Source: Thiotrichales bacterium (GTDB lineage: Bacteria; Pseudomonadota; Gammaproteobacteria; Francisellales; CACEW01). From it: a stretch of DNA of 9,539 nt. The notes under the pieces are model-generated. The model saw nothing but the letters and a program-made list of their open reading frames with translations. It was not told where the DNA came from and did not search any database. Position numbers and translations under genes: made by a program. Below are positions 1 through 6,149 of the stretch, one piece after another (positions within the stretch are counted from its first letter, which is position 1; every line of letters begins with the position of its first letter). Where the stretch lies: NCBI GenBank assembly GCA_947476405.1, contig CANJQG010000059.1:1-9539 (forward strand). The letters are read 5' to 3'.

Positions 1-123
1 AAATATTTACTAACTGAGATCAAGTTCGCCACGACAGATGCCGCTTTGCTTAAGCTTTTGCCACATCATGCCAAGTTGGATCTCAATCTGGATTTGCATT
101 ATAAGGTCAAGCCCTCAGGCTGA
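1..123 (+). CDS. 3' end of an unrecognised gene (partial)
   Basis: The first reading frame is open from base 1 to a TGA at 121-123 and gives the last 40 residues of a protein whose start lies outside the window. The tail alternates leucine-rich and charged stretches and ends in VKPSG; I see no transmembrane segment or known motif. The next gene on the same strand begins about 15 bp later, so it probably belongs to the same operon as the membrane protein and transglycosylase that follow. That would fit a conjugation or type IV secretion gene, but nothing in these 40 residues proves it. Confidence 0.55.
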   Translation, partial: KYLLTEIKFATTDAALLKLLPHHAKLDLNLDLHYKVKPSG

Positions 124-137
124 GTAGATGCGGTTGT

Positions 138-512
138 TTGAACGCATACTTTGAATTGGTTGCCAGAAGAATCCGAGCAATGGCATCACCCCGCCCTGTG
201 ATTGGCTCAATAAGCGCCATTTTGATCGGGGTGGTATGCCTGACACTGCTCTATACTAAAGCCAGCTCAATGGGCTTTGGTGAATATCAGCATTATGTGG
301 GCATGGGTATCTTGGTTGCCGGTGCATACCAGATAGTTAAAAGTGGATCCCGCAGCTTGTTTCTCCCCATTGTGGCTGCTGCAATAGGCGGCATATTATC
401 GCAAAGCTTGGGGCATGGGCATACCTTCCTGACCTTTGACTCAACCTTTTATACCTATGTCATGGCTGCAGGAATCCTTGGGCTAGGCAACGCCATGATT
501 CACATTGAGTAA
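138..512 (+). CDS. small multi-pass membrane protein, possibly part of a transfer/secretion operon
   Basis: A protein of 124 residues with about four hydrophobic segments (roughly residues 21-40, 53-67, 73-91 and 107-121) separated by short polar loops, so an inner-membrane protein is predicted. The frame opens with TTG at 138; the first in-frame ATG is at 180 (residue 15, start MASPRP), and neither has a convincing ribosome binding site, so the start is uncertain. Its stop lies 12 bp before the lytic transglycosylase start, and the AAGG that overlaps the stop probably serves as the ribosome binding site of that gene, suggesting coupled translation. Small membrane proteins beside VirB1-type transglycosylases are common in conjugation clusters. 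I do not recognise the family. Four segments are more than the two usual for VirB2/TrbC pilins, so I do not call it a pilin. Confidence 0.7.
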   Translation: MNAYFELVARRIRAMASPRPVIGSISAILIGVVCLTLLYTKASSMGFGEYQHYVGMGILVAGAYQIVKSGSRSLFLPIVAAAIGGILSQSLGHGHTFLTFDSTFYTYVMAAGILGLGNAMIHIE

Positions 513-524
513 GGCAGCGCCAGT

Positions 525-968
525 ATGATTCCGATGTTTCACGAAGTCCCTGTCGCCTGTATCAATCAGGCGGCAGAGGAGTATCAAGTACCCGCCCCAT
601 TGATTATGGCGATTGTTCTGACTGAAAATGGAAAAATTGGAACTGAATCACGCAACGAAAACGGCACCTATGATCTCGGCATCATGCAAATTAACTCATC
701 CTGGGCCGACACTTTTGAAAAACAAGGCTATTCACTCGATGATATCACTTACAATTCCTGTAAAAATATTGATATGGGGACGTTGATTTTAAGTAACTGC
801 CTGAAAAAAAATCCCAACATCGTAGAGGCAATCGGCGATTATCACTCACACACACCCTATTACAATCTGACATACGCCGACAAAGTGATGGCAAAGTATA
901 ATCAGATCAATGCTGCTTTAAAGAACTATATCAGTCCTGAGTGCGCAAAAAACGGTTTAATTTGTTAA
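525..968 (+). CDS. VirB1/IagB-type lytic transglycosylase (SLT domain)
   Basis: Predicted to cleave the glycan strands of peptidoglycan, opening the wall locally for a secretion or conjugation apparatus. The 147-residue protein shows the SLT layout: a helix with CINQAAEEYQVP (12-23), the catalytic glutamate in LTENG (E34), GIMQIN (52-57), which corresponds to the family motif GxMQxN, and a late YHSHTPYYNLTYADKV stretch (106-121). Its size matches the short VirB1/IagB/PilT members. Five cysteines (12, 79, 92, 140, 147) could form disulfides in the periplasm, yet no signal peptide is visible at the N-terminus, which is odd for an enzyme that must reach the wall. ATG 525 follows AAGG with about 10 nt spacing. 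The methyltransferase starts 10 bp after its stop. Confidence 0.85.
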   Translation: MIPMFHEVPVACINQAAEEYQVPAPLIMAIVLTENGKIGTESRNENGTYDLGIMQINSSWADTFEKQGYSLDDITYNSCKNIDMGTLILSNCLKKNPNIVEAIGDYHSHTPYYNLTYADKVMAKYNQINAALKNYISPECAKNGLIC

Positions 969-978
969 AGAGAAAAAT

Positions 979-2031
979 ATGACTGAAAAACAGATCAAGC
1001 CACCCATCACCTACTTTGGCAATAAAGCACGCCTGGCGACCTGGATCTGCTCTTATTTTCCAGAGCACTTAACCTACTTCGAACCATTCGGAGGCAGCGC
1101 CTCTGTTCTGCTCGCGAAAAGACCTTCAAAAATTGAGGTGTACAACGACCTCAACCGTGAGCTGGTCAATCTGTTTCAAGTTTTGCGGAGCAATGATGAT
1201 TTAAAAAAACTGCAAGCCGCCTTAGACTTTACCCTATACTCTCGTGAAGACTTTAACACCGCAAAAGTACCAACTGATACAGACCCAATTGAAATGGCTC
1301 GCCGCACCCTCATTAAATATCGCCAATCACACGCGGGAGAAGCCAAACAATGGTCATACTGCATCACAGACAGTGTCTCCGGCATGGCTGGATCTGTCCG
1401 CAAATGGAAGTCAGGGCTTGAGCGTTTGCGCGACATACATAAACGCCTGCAGCGCGTCCAGATTGAATGCCTCGACTGGGCAGAGGTGATTAAGCGCTAC
1501 GACACAGAAAAAACTCTCTTTTATATCGACCCGCCCTATGTCCATGAAACAAGAGTGAATGGGACATATAGCCATGAGCTGGACGACTCAGCCCACCGGA
1601 AGCTCATCGATTCAATATTGAATGTCCAGGGCATGTGTATCATCTCAGGATATGAACACCCCATCTACCAGGCGCTAACTGAGGCGGGGTGGACTCGCGA
1701 AAAAAAAGAAGTGATTGCCTCAGCCTCTTCCACCCGCGCTAAACGAATCGAGTGCCTGTGGATCTCGCCAGGCACACGAAAACGAAAAAATACAGGCGTT
1801 CTAAAATCACGCTCCAATCAAAATGACCTTTTTAGCTCGCCGGTCGAGATGATGCGGCAAGGTGCATACTATGCTCATGCACTTAAAACCAAAAATATGA
1901 CTACTCTCATTCTTGCTGAAATCAACCAATTTAAACGCCTGGGCTATAAAGTTTCAAAAACGGCCATTGACGAATCACTGAATATTTCACGTGAAAATAT
2001 CAGTCGGCGTTATGGTCATTTATTTTTGTGA
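979..2031 (+). CDS. D12-class DNA adenine N6-methyltransferase with a C-terminal extension
   Basis: Transfers methyl from S-adenosylmethionine to adenine N6 in a specific DNA site, in the Dam/DpnM family. Residues 8-16 (PPITYFGNK) form the N-terminal motif, FEPFGGS (34-40) is the AdoMet-binding motif I and DPPY (184-187) is catalytic motif IV; this order is typical of the D12 class. About 265 residues are enough for the enzyme. The remaining part (roughly 266-350) is extra and ends in a helix-turn-helix-like segment (about 322-346, with KTAIDESLNISRENISRRYG). AGAG lies 7 nt before the ATG. No restriction endonuclease is adjacent, so it looks like an orphan methylase, possibly protecting or marking the plasmid during transfer. 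The target cannot be read from the sequence; GATC is only a guess. Confidence 0.9.
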   Translation: MTEKQIKPPITYFGNKARLATWICSYFPEHLTYFEPFGGSASVLLAKRPSKIEVYNDLNRELVNLFQVLRSNDDLKKLQAALDFTLYSREDFNTAKVPTDTDPIEMARRTLIKYRQSHAGEAKQWSYCITDSVSGMAGSVRKWKSGLERLRDIHKRLQRVQIECLDWAEVIKRYDTEKTLFYIDPPYVHETRVNGTYSHELDDSAHRKLIDSILNVQGMCIISGYEHPIYQALTEAGWTREKKEVIASASSTRAKRIECLWISPGTRKRKNTGVLKSRSNQNDLFSSPVEMMRQGAYYAHALKTKNMTTLILAEINQFKRLGYKVSKTAIDESLNISRENISRRYGHLFL

Positions 2032-2078
2032 CTTTTGGGGTGCCACTTTACCCAAAAAATGTGACTTTTGGGAGCCAC
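2027..2078 (+). repeat. two direct repeats 33 bp apart after the methylase gene
   Basis: TGTGACTTTTGGG followed by a GCCAC block occurs at 2027-2046 and again at 2060-2078, starting exactly 33 bp apart, about three helical turns. The first copy overlaps the methylase stop codon. TTTTGGG (2033-2039) can also pair with CCCAAAA (2051-2057), but no T-run follows, so it is not a standard terminator. Paired binding sites for a DNA-binding protein are the simplest reading. Confidence 0.5.
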
Positions 2079-2086
2079 ACCCCTGC

Positions 2087-2114
2087 GTGACCGCACAACT
2101 TTGTACTGTATAAT
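2087..2114 (+). promoter_or_regulatory. predicted sigma-70 promoter in the 2.0-2.3 kb intergenic region
   Basis: An exact TATAAT lies at 2109-2114, with GTGACC (4 of 6 matches to TTGACA) at 2087-2092 and a 16-bp spacer. Transcription would start near 2121 and run toward the small hydrophobic reading frame at 2145. Inverted CTGTA and TACAG blocks lie at and just downstream of the -10 and may be an operator. Confidence 0.4.
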
Positions 2115-2144
2115 AGTATACGGTACAGTTATGTGCGGACACTC

Positions 2145-2240
2145 ATGAATGATATCCTCTGCACAGTAGTTTTTCTTCTTATAAATGTCACACTAAGTCA
2201 ACTTTTACAATCAGGTGTGACAATTATAGCGATCTTATAA
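2145..2240 (+). CDS. possible 31-residue hydrophobic peptide
   Basis: An ATG at 2145 opens 31 codons ending in TAA (2238-2240). The peptide begins MNDILCTVVFLLINV and ends GVTIIAIL, so it could form one short membrane helix, as toxin peptides of type I toxin-antitoxin systems do. It lies about 24 nt downstream of a predicted promoter, with a minimal GGA five bases before the ATG. Against it: the frame overlaps the inverted repeats at 2179-2249, which would explain the sequence equally well as protein-binding DNA, and hydrophobic short frames arise by chance in AT-rich DNA. I see no clear antisense antitoxin RNA. Confidence 0.22.
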   Translation: MNDILCTVVFLLINVTLSQLLQSGVTIIAIL

Positions 2241-2249
2241 TTGTCACAC
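2179..2249. repeat. three copies of a TGTCACAC motif, two forming a 14-bp perfect inverted repeat
   Basis: GTGTGACAATTATA (2215-2228) and its exact reverse complement (2236-2249) are separated by 7 bp. A third, related copy (TTATAAATGTCACACTAA) lies at 2179-2196. The layout is that of an operator for a dimeric DNA-binding protein. The string ATAATTGTCAC in the right arm also occurs in the repeats after the candidate rep gene (around 9452). Confidence 0.6.
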
Positions 2250-2325
2250 TAAATTTACTCTGCCTCAGCTATAGATTGTTAAAAATACAGGTCACGCACA
2301 TTTATGGGTGTCGAACCGCCCCCGC

Positions 2326-3789
2326 CTATTGAAAAAGATCGTCCAGGGTAACAATTCCGCTGATTAGCCCCTCGGCATAAAAGTTATTTTTGAGACCATT
2401 GGCTGAAATTAGAGCCATAAACAATTGTTTTTGAGCACCGGTTTGCTCTTTAAATACCTTCATTTTTCTTTGCAAAATTTCCACGTAGTCCTTTGTCAGG
2501 ACAAAAGGCTTATCGGTATACTTAATTTCACATATAGTAATTGCATCATCTAGACGATCAAATAGAAGGTCAATTTGCGCTCCACGGTCTTCTGACCCTT
2601 TTCTGGGGACATATCTCCAAGAATCGGCAATGGCACTGGGGTTCATCTGAAGCGCTTTTCTAATTTGAAGAATATGTTTATAACATACCGCTTCAAAAGC
2701 ATAACCCAACCAATTATGCCACTCTGGTGTTTGTTGTTGGCTCTGCCAGTAGCCAGGAGGCATTCCCTGCTTTTGCAGGGTTGCTTTAAAAGGCTCAATC
2801 CATTTTAGGTAAAATAAAGTATACTCATCCACCACTCTATAATATACCCCCTGCCTCTTGTGATGATACGGCATAAATCCAGTGATAAATCCCGCCTCCT
2901 CTAATTCTGTTAATTTCTGGAGCCCACCGCCCCCCATTGCAGCTGTCCCCATAGCATTGAGTAGCTCATTTTTACCAATTCCATACCGTCGGCTCGCAAT
3001 GATTCTAATGAGCTGAATATGCTCTTCTGAATTATCAAATAAAGAAGAAAAAAGATTATTAAATTCGTTAAATAAAATGCCATTCTGTGCAAAGGCTAAT
3101 TTTTCTATTATTTGAGCAGCTGATAAACCTGATTTAACTTGAGACAAATAATAAGGAACGCCGCCTGTAGCCATATAGATGAGCAAAATTTGTTGATCAT
3201 TAAGATCTACTCCCAATTTGTTCAAAAATTGCTTTGTTTCGGCAAGAGTAAAGGGCTCTAGGCGTATTTTGTGGGTAATACGATTATGGAGCCCACCTTT
3301 ATTGTTAATAATTTTGCGAAGTATCCAAGATGCACTGGAGCCACATACAATGAGTTTAACTCTAGGGTCATTAGACCAGTAATGATTCCAATAATAGTCC
3401 AATCCTTGTAATAGCCTGGACTTGGGAGTAGCCATCCATGGAAGTTCATCAAAGAACAATATTATCTTTTTTTCTTTAGGATGCATCTCCATCGCTTTGG
3501 TTAGCTCTTCAAAGGCCTCATCCCAGCTTTTTACGGTCCCAAGTTTTGCGCCTCTATAGAATGAATCTCCTACATTTTTCATAAAGTGGGCTAATTGCAC
3601 TTTGCGAGTCCCACCCTTTTCCCCCGTAACATTGAAGACAATGGCATCTGACTCTGTAAAAAACTGCCGTACTAGATATGTTTTACCAATTCTTCTTCTA
3701 CCATACAGGGCTAAAAATTCTGCTTTATCCGAGTTTAATATCTGACGTAAATCTTGAGTTTCTTCAATTCTCCCCACAACATTTGACAT
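2326..3789 (-). CDS. AAA+ ATPase with DUF234/PD-(D/E)xK-like C-terminal domain
   Basis: A 487-residue protein of the prokaryotic ATPase_2 plus DUF234 type. After a short N-terminal VGRxxE stretch come Walker A (GRRRIGKT, about 30-37), Walker B (IILFFDELPW, about 109-118), a sensor-1-like CGSSASW (about 149-155) and an arginine-finger candidate in LHNRITHKIRLEPF (about 167-180). A winged-helix segment follows near 260-310. The C-terminus (about 360-487) has a YAFEAVCYKHI helix and then IDLLF and ICEIKY, matching a PD-(D/E)xK core with acidic D407, E421 and K423. Function is unknown for the family; DNA binding or nuclease activity driven by ATP is inferred. The ATG at 3789 is chosen over one ten codons upstream because GGAG stands 6 bases before it. 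It is monocistronic, with its own operator-rich promoter. Confidence 0.85.
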   Translation of the reverse strand: MSNVVGRIEETQDLRQILNSDKAEFLALYGRRRIGKTYLVRQFFTESDAIVFNVTGEKGGTRKVQLAHFMKNVGDSFYRGAKLGTVKSWDEAFEELTKAMEMHPKEKKIILFFDELPWMATPKSRLLQGLDYYWNHYWSNDPRVKLIVCGSSASWILRKIINNKGGLHNRITHKIRLEPFTLAETKQFLNKLGVDLNDQQILLIYMATGGVPYYLSQVKSGLSAAQIIEKLAFAQNGILFNEFNNLFSSLFDNSEEHIQLIRIIASRRYGIGKNELLNAMGTAAMGGGGLQKLTELEEAGFITGFMPYHHKRQGVYYRVVDEYTLFYLKWIEPFKATLQKQGMPPGYWQSQQQTPEWHNWLGYAFEAVCYKHILQIRKALQMNPSAIADSWRYVPRKGSEDRGAQIDLLFDRLDDAITICEIKYTDKPFVLTKDYVEILQRKMKVFKEQTGAQKQLFMALISANGLKNNFYAEGLISGIVTLDDLFQ

Positions 3790-3808
3790 TTTATCTCCAG
3801 CGTTCCTG

Positions 3809-3905
3809 TTAGTCTTCAAGTTATCAATATAACATATCTTGCAGACTAAGCAAGAAAAAATACATTAGTCTTCAGTTTATAATTAGCGAATAACTTGAAG
3901 ACTAA
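3809..3905 (-). promoter_or_regulatory. promoter and triple operator of the ATPase gene
   Basis: On the minus strand TTGCTT (3848-3853), a 16-bp spacer and TATATT (3826-3831), preceded by TGT to make an extended -10, form a good promoter. The 16-mer TTAGTCTTCAAGTTAT lies at 3809-3824, just past the -10. A 14/16 copy is at 3865-3880, and an exact reversed copy is at 3890-3905. A regulator bound to the first site would cover the transcription start, so repression, perhaps by the ATPase itself through its winged helix, is inferred. Confidence 0.6.
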
Positions 3906-3982
3906 CTTTTCACTTAACGAATTGAACCAATTTTAGCGCGAACAAAGTCACCCCGTACGGGATGTTTCTCGTTTCTCTATAG

Positions 3983-4007
3983 ATTGGCTACTCACTGAGT
4001 AGCCAAT
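3983..4007. repeat. 25-bp near-perfect palindrome
   Basis: ATTGGCTACTCA and its exact reverse complement TGAGTAGCCAAT are separated by one base. As RNA it could form a 10-bp hairpin, but there is no T-run on either side, so a terminator is unlikely. It may be a dimer-binding site. A second palindrome, CCCGTACGGG, lies just upstream at 3952-3961. No gene is in this stretch. Confidence 0.5.
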
Positions 4008-4074
4008 TCAAGTTACCTTGAAATGCCCTGCTATCACTGCCTTTTAGATAAACACTTTGGCTAATTTTAAAAAG

Positions 4075-4096
4075 GCGCGCAGCCTGTGCGCTTTTT
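4075..4096 (-). terminator. intrinsic terminator, probably bidirectional
   Basis: GCGCGCA and TGTGCGC pair around a three-base loop with one G-T pair, flanked by A5 on the left and T5 on the right, so it can stop transcription in both directions. It sits about 27 bp beyond the stop of the minus-strand gene ending at 4123 and would end that operon. Confidence 0.75.
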
Positions 4097-4122
4097 CGTG
4101 AGGCGAGCAATTTCAAATAAAA

Positions 4123-4926
4123 TCAATCCACTTGATGCGTAGCAAAAAGCAATAAAGACCCAATAATAGCCGGATATCTATTTTTGTTCAGCCACTTACG
4201 ATAACCATTAAAACTAGTGTTAACAGGCACTGCACAGATATCTCTACCGAACAGATAGGCTATTGTAGCGTCCACCAGGGCATGATATAAGGGTAAAAAT
4301 GGCAATTCCCGCGCTGTATCTTGATCACAAGCGTGATAATCCTCCATGCTGGAATAAATCGGGATGCCAATCGCATGGAAACAATCAACCGATTGCATAC
4401 AGTGCTCAGCCAATTCCTCCGCTTTAAGCTCAATTTTGGCCTCAAGCAAGGCTACCTGTATCAACACTTGTGGGGGCGCATTATGCTCGCCCCATTTTTT
4501 ACAGTCAGCAGGAGAAAGTCCAAAAACCTCCCCTATCATTGCATTATTGGATAGCCCAAGCCCCCTCGCCCTTGCCAAAAAAGTACGCCCATCGGTTAGT
4601 TTATCCCAAAAACAATACGCCTCCGAATCATCCCAATTCTTTAGCTCCAGCAAAGTATCCCACTTCGCCTGTGTCAGCTCATTAACATTGATGACGATAC
4701 ACCGCTCATTAACCCCCATCAGCACAGCGGTTAAAGTAGTTTCCTCATGCTCCCCCTCTAATTCGGACTCATTTTTAATGACAGAATAAAGAGCGTCCAG
4801 GTAATAGTTTGTGACAAAAAATGAATAGTCACTCAACTCTTGAAAATGACGCCATGATTGCCCCTCATTTGCAGGAAGGTATACGAAAAATCCTTGATAC
4901 AATGCCTTAAAATCATCAAGAGTCAA
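4123..4926 (-). CDS. unrecognised 267-residue cytoplasmic protein
   Basis: I do not recognise this protein. It has no signal peptide or clear membrane segment and is acidic overall. The middle part (about 112-145, with LARARGLGLSNNAMIGEVFGLS and then KKW) has a helix-turn-helix look, and a helical stretch rich in E, K and A follows (about 158-175). The C-terminal third has several aromatic residues (YHALVDATIAYLFGRD, FNGYRKWLNKNRYP). The frame begins at TTG 4926, shortly after an in-frame TAA; GGGG stands seven bases before it, and no in-frame ATG occurs for almost 70 codons. It is 58 bp downstream of the GIY-YIG gene on the same strand and ends before a clear terminator, so the two probably form one operon. 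Confidence 0.65.
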   Translation of the reverse strand: MTLDDFKALYQGFFVYLPANEGQSWRHFQELSDYSFFVTNYYLDALYSVIKNESELEGEHEETTLTAVLMGVNERCIVINVNELTQAKWDTLLELKNWDDSEAYCFWDKLTDGRTFLARARGLGLSNNAMIGEVFGLSPADCKKWGEHNAPPQVLIQVALLEAKIELKAEELAEHCMQSVDCFHAIGIPIYSSMEDYHACDQDTARELPFLPLYHALVDATIAYLFGRDICAVPVNTSFNGYRKWLNKNRYPAIIGSLLLFATHQVD

Positions 4927-4984
4927 CGCCCTACCCCGCCCTGATTACCACCTATTGAACAAGCCTACCATAAAAACTTTACCC

Positions 4985-5272
4985 TCAAAACACTTTTGCA
5001 AGCTCAAACAACTCGCCAAGGTCGCCAGGCTGTTGAATCAACTTCGCTTTTTGGATTCTGGTCAATCCTTTGATGTATGCCTCCACCTGCATAGCCAAAG
5101 ATTTACTTGAGCCAATATGCCAGGCCTGAGCAATCTCAGTCGGCTTGAAGCTACGGGTATACTTTGCACTATCTCCAGCCAAATGCTGCGCGTATCTTTT
5201 TGCAAGATCATTGGTATAACCCGTGTAAAAACAACCATTAATGCACTTTAAAATGTAAACAAAATAATTCAT
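4985..5272 (-). CDS. GIY-YIG domain protein (YhbQ/UPF0213-like)
   Basis: A 95-residue single-domain member of the GIY-YIG nuclease superfamily, close in layout to YhbQ/UPF0213 proteins. FVYILKC (4-10) supplies the first half of the signature and FYTGYT (15-20) the second. Conserved R26, H30 and the helix residue E64 match the positions expected for the metal-dependent active site, and KYTR (37-40) is usual in this subfamily. Members act on DNA ends or branched DNA, but many are uncharacterised, so a repair or DNA-processing role is inferred. The ATG at 5272 is preceded only by a weak GAAG. A weak minus-strand promoter (-35 at 5328-5333, -10 at 5305-5310, 17-bp spacer) lies upstream. It leads the operon with the gene ending at 4123. 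Confidence 0.88.
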   Translation of the reverse strand: MNYFVYILKCINGCFYTGYTNDLAKRYAQHLAGDSAKYTRSFKPTEIAQAWHIGSSKSLAMQVEAYIKGLTRIQKAKLIQQPGDLGELFELAKVF

Positions 5273-5340
5273 AATACTGCTTCAACGGCCCTACCCTATA
5301 GTTAATAGTACTGAATAAATTTGCTTTCGTCACCCAGCCG

Positions 5341-5502
5341 ACTAAACTTAGTAGTATTTTAACAGTGGAAAGGTGTTTTTTAGCGATAAATACCCGGTTT
5401 TAACGGTGAAAAGGTGTTTTTTCGAGGGGGAAAGGTGTTTTTTAAGTCGGCAACTGTGTTTAACTTAATACACCAACTTGGCAAAATACTATTAAGATTA
5501 GT
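5341..5502. repeat. 24-bp imperfect inverted repeat enclosing iterons 1-3
   Basis: The 24 bases at 5341-5364 match the reverse complement of 5479-5502 at 20 positions, including ACTAA and TAGTATTTT. The arms bracket the first three iterons exactly (5369-5443). Such arms may be accessory origin sites or the operator of a regulator; which one cannot be told from sequence. Confidence 0.6.
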
Positions 5503-5639
5503 ATAAAATCCTGGCAGATCACAGATTACGACCTTTAAAAAGCCTTTTTTGTTTAAAATAAGACCCGACTCTTGATAAAAATCCCGCTATCTGGGTTCAC
5601 AGGGGAAAGGTGTTTTTTAACGGGGGATTGGTGTTTCTG
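5365..5639 (+). repeat. iteron array of a plasmid-type replication origin
   Basis: The core AAAGGTGTTTTTT occurs exactly at 5369-5381, 5410-5422, 5431-5443 and 5606-5618, with a weaker copy (ATTGGTGTTTCTG) at 5627-5639. Most copies are preceded by a run of G. Starts are 41, 21, 175 and 21 bp apart, so neighbours sit about two helical turns, or a multiple of that, from each other; this phasing is typical of Rep-binding iterons. A degenerate reversed copy lies near 5467-5478. The stretch between the two groups (5444-5605) has no gene and is AT-rich, with a TTTAAA-bounded segment near 5535-5557, suitable for strand opening. Confidence 0.8.
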
Positions 5640-5660
5640 ACTCACGGTAGGAATGCTAAC

Positions 5661-5683
5661 TTATCCACAGATTTTGTGGATAA
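5661..5683. other. two consensus DnaA boxes facing each other
   Basis: TTATCCACA (5661-5669) and its reverse complement TGTGGATAA (5675-5683) both match the E. coli consensus at every base, five bases apart. They follow the last iteron by about 20 bp, the arrangement of an iteron origin that also uses host DnaA. They end three bases before the -35 of the ProQ/FinO gene, so DnaA might affect that gene too. Confidence 0.85.
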
Positions 5684-5685
5684 CC

Positions 5686-5714
5686 TTGTGCAAAGCCCCT
5701 CCTGTCACTATAAT
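5686..5714 (+). promoter_or_regulatory. promoter of the ProQ/FinO-domain gene
   Basis: An exact TATAAT at 5709-5714 has TTGTGC (three matches to TTGACA) 17 bp upstream at 5686-5691. The expected start of transcription falls on or next to the A of the ATG at 5721, so the mRNA would be leaderless. The -10 lies within TGTCACTATAA (5703-5713), a string also found in the repeats after the candidate rep gene. Confidence 0.55.
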
Positions 5715-5720
5715 ACCTCT

Positions 5721-6149
5721 ATGAAATCAAATAACATCATTTTAGCTCATATAATGCCAACGAAGGTTAAAGAATTGGCTAATCAGGCTGTAGTGCTACC
5801 AGCATCTCAAAAACTACAGCAAAACGACAAAAAAATTTCATGGGAAGCCAGGCAAAAAAGGCTGCTTGAATTAAAATCCTTGAGAAAGCTTTTACATGAG
5901 GCCCACCCTGTTGTTTTTGATTATAATGAGCCTTTACCTTTAGCAATTGGCATTCATAAAGAAATAAAAGCTACCTTTCCACAGTTCAGTCAAAAATTAA
6001 TTCGCGAATTTTTAGGTCGCTGGGTCAAAGATCCGAGATATCTAAGTGCTATAGTTAAGATGCCCTCCCGTGTAGATTTGCAAGAAAAAGTAACTGAACA
6101 AGTGAAAAATCAAGAAAAAATACACGCATCTACTTTTTTTACTAATTGA
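5721..6149 (+). CDS. ProQ/FinO-domain RNA chaperone
   Basis: A basic protein of 142 residues. Residues about 43-120 match the ProQ/FinO fold: ARQKRLLELKSLRKLL, then HPVVFDYNEPLPLAIGIHKEI, LIREFLGRWVKDPRYLSAI and the closing RVDLQ. The tyrosine of PRYL and the arginine of RVDL correspond to RNA-contacting residues of ProQ. The family binds structured RNAs, mostly hairpins with a 3' U-tract, and promotes sense-antisense pairing; FinO does so in F-plasmid transfer control. The N-terminal 40 residues are lysine-rich and probably flexible. The frame is open further up, to a GTG at 5610, but that lies inside an iteron and before the promoter, so ATG 5721 is taken. Position beside an origin suggests a copy-control or transfer-control role. 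Confidence 0.85.
   Translation: MKSNNIILAHIMPTKVKELANQAVVLPASQKLQQNDKKISWEARQKRLLELKSLRKLLHEAHPVVFDYNEPLPLAIGIHKEIKATFPQFSQKLIREFLGRWVKDPRYLSAIVKMPSRVDLQEKVTEQVKNQEKIHASTFFTN

Noticed and set aside
2104..2127. LexA (SOS) box near TACTGTATAATAGTATACGG
   Set aside because: The left half resembles a LexA box but the CAG half is not at the required spacing; it reads better as a -10 region.
2300..2330. tRNA-like T-arm (GGTTCGACACC on the minus strand), possible attachment site
   Set aside because: The five-base stem does not pair around the loop and no other tRNA arms are present; there is no integrase in the window.
3790..3819. ATPase start ten codons upstream at 3819
   Set aside because: It overlaps an operator copy and lacks a ribosome binding site, whereas ATG 3789 has GGAG at good spacing.
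4364..4789. 141-codon plus-strand frame opposite the 267-residue gene
   Set aside because: Shadow frame: low-complexity serine-rich translation, no ribosome binding site, and the minus-strand frame is longer and belongs to an operon with a terminator.
5369..5639. CRISPR array
   Set aside because: The repeats are short, unevenly spaced, with no constant spacer length and no cas genes; phasing and DnaA boxes indicate iterons.
5610..5720. N-terminal extension of the ProQ/FinO protein from a GTG at 5610
   Set aside because: The GTG lies inside an iteron, the extension spans the DnaA boxes and the promoter, and it adds no domain; ATG 5721 fits better.
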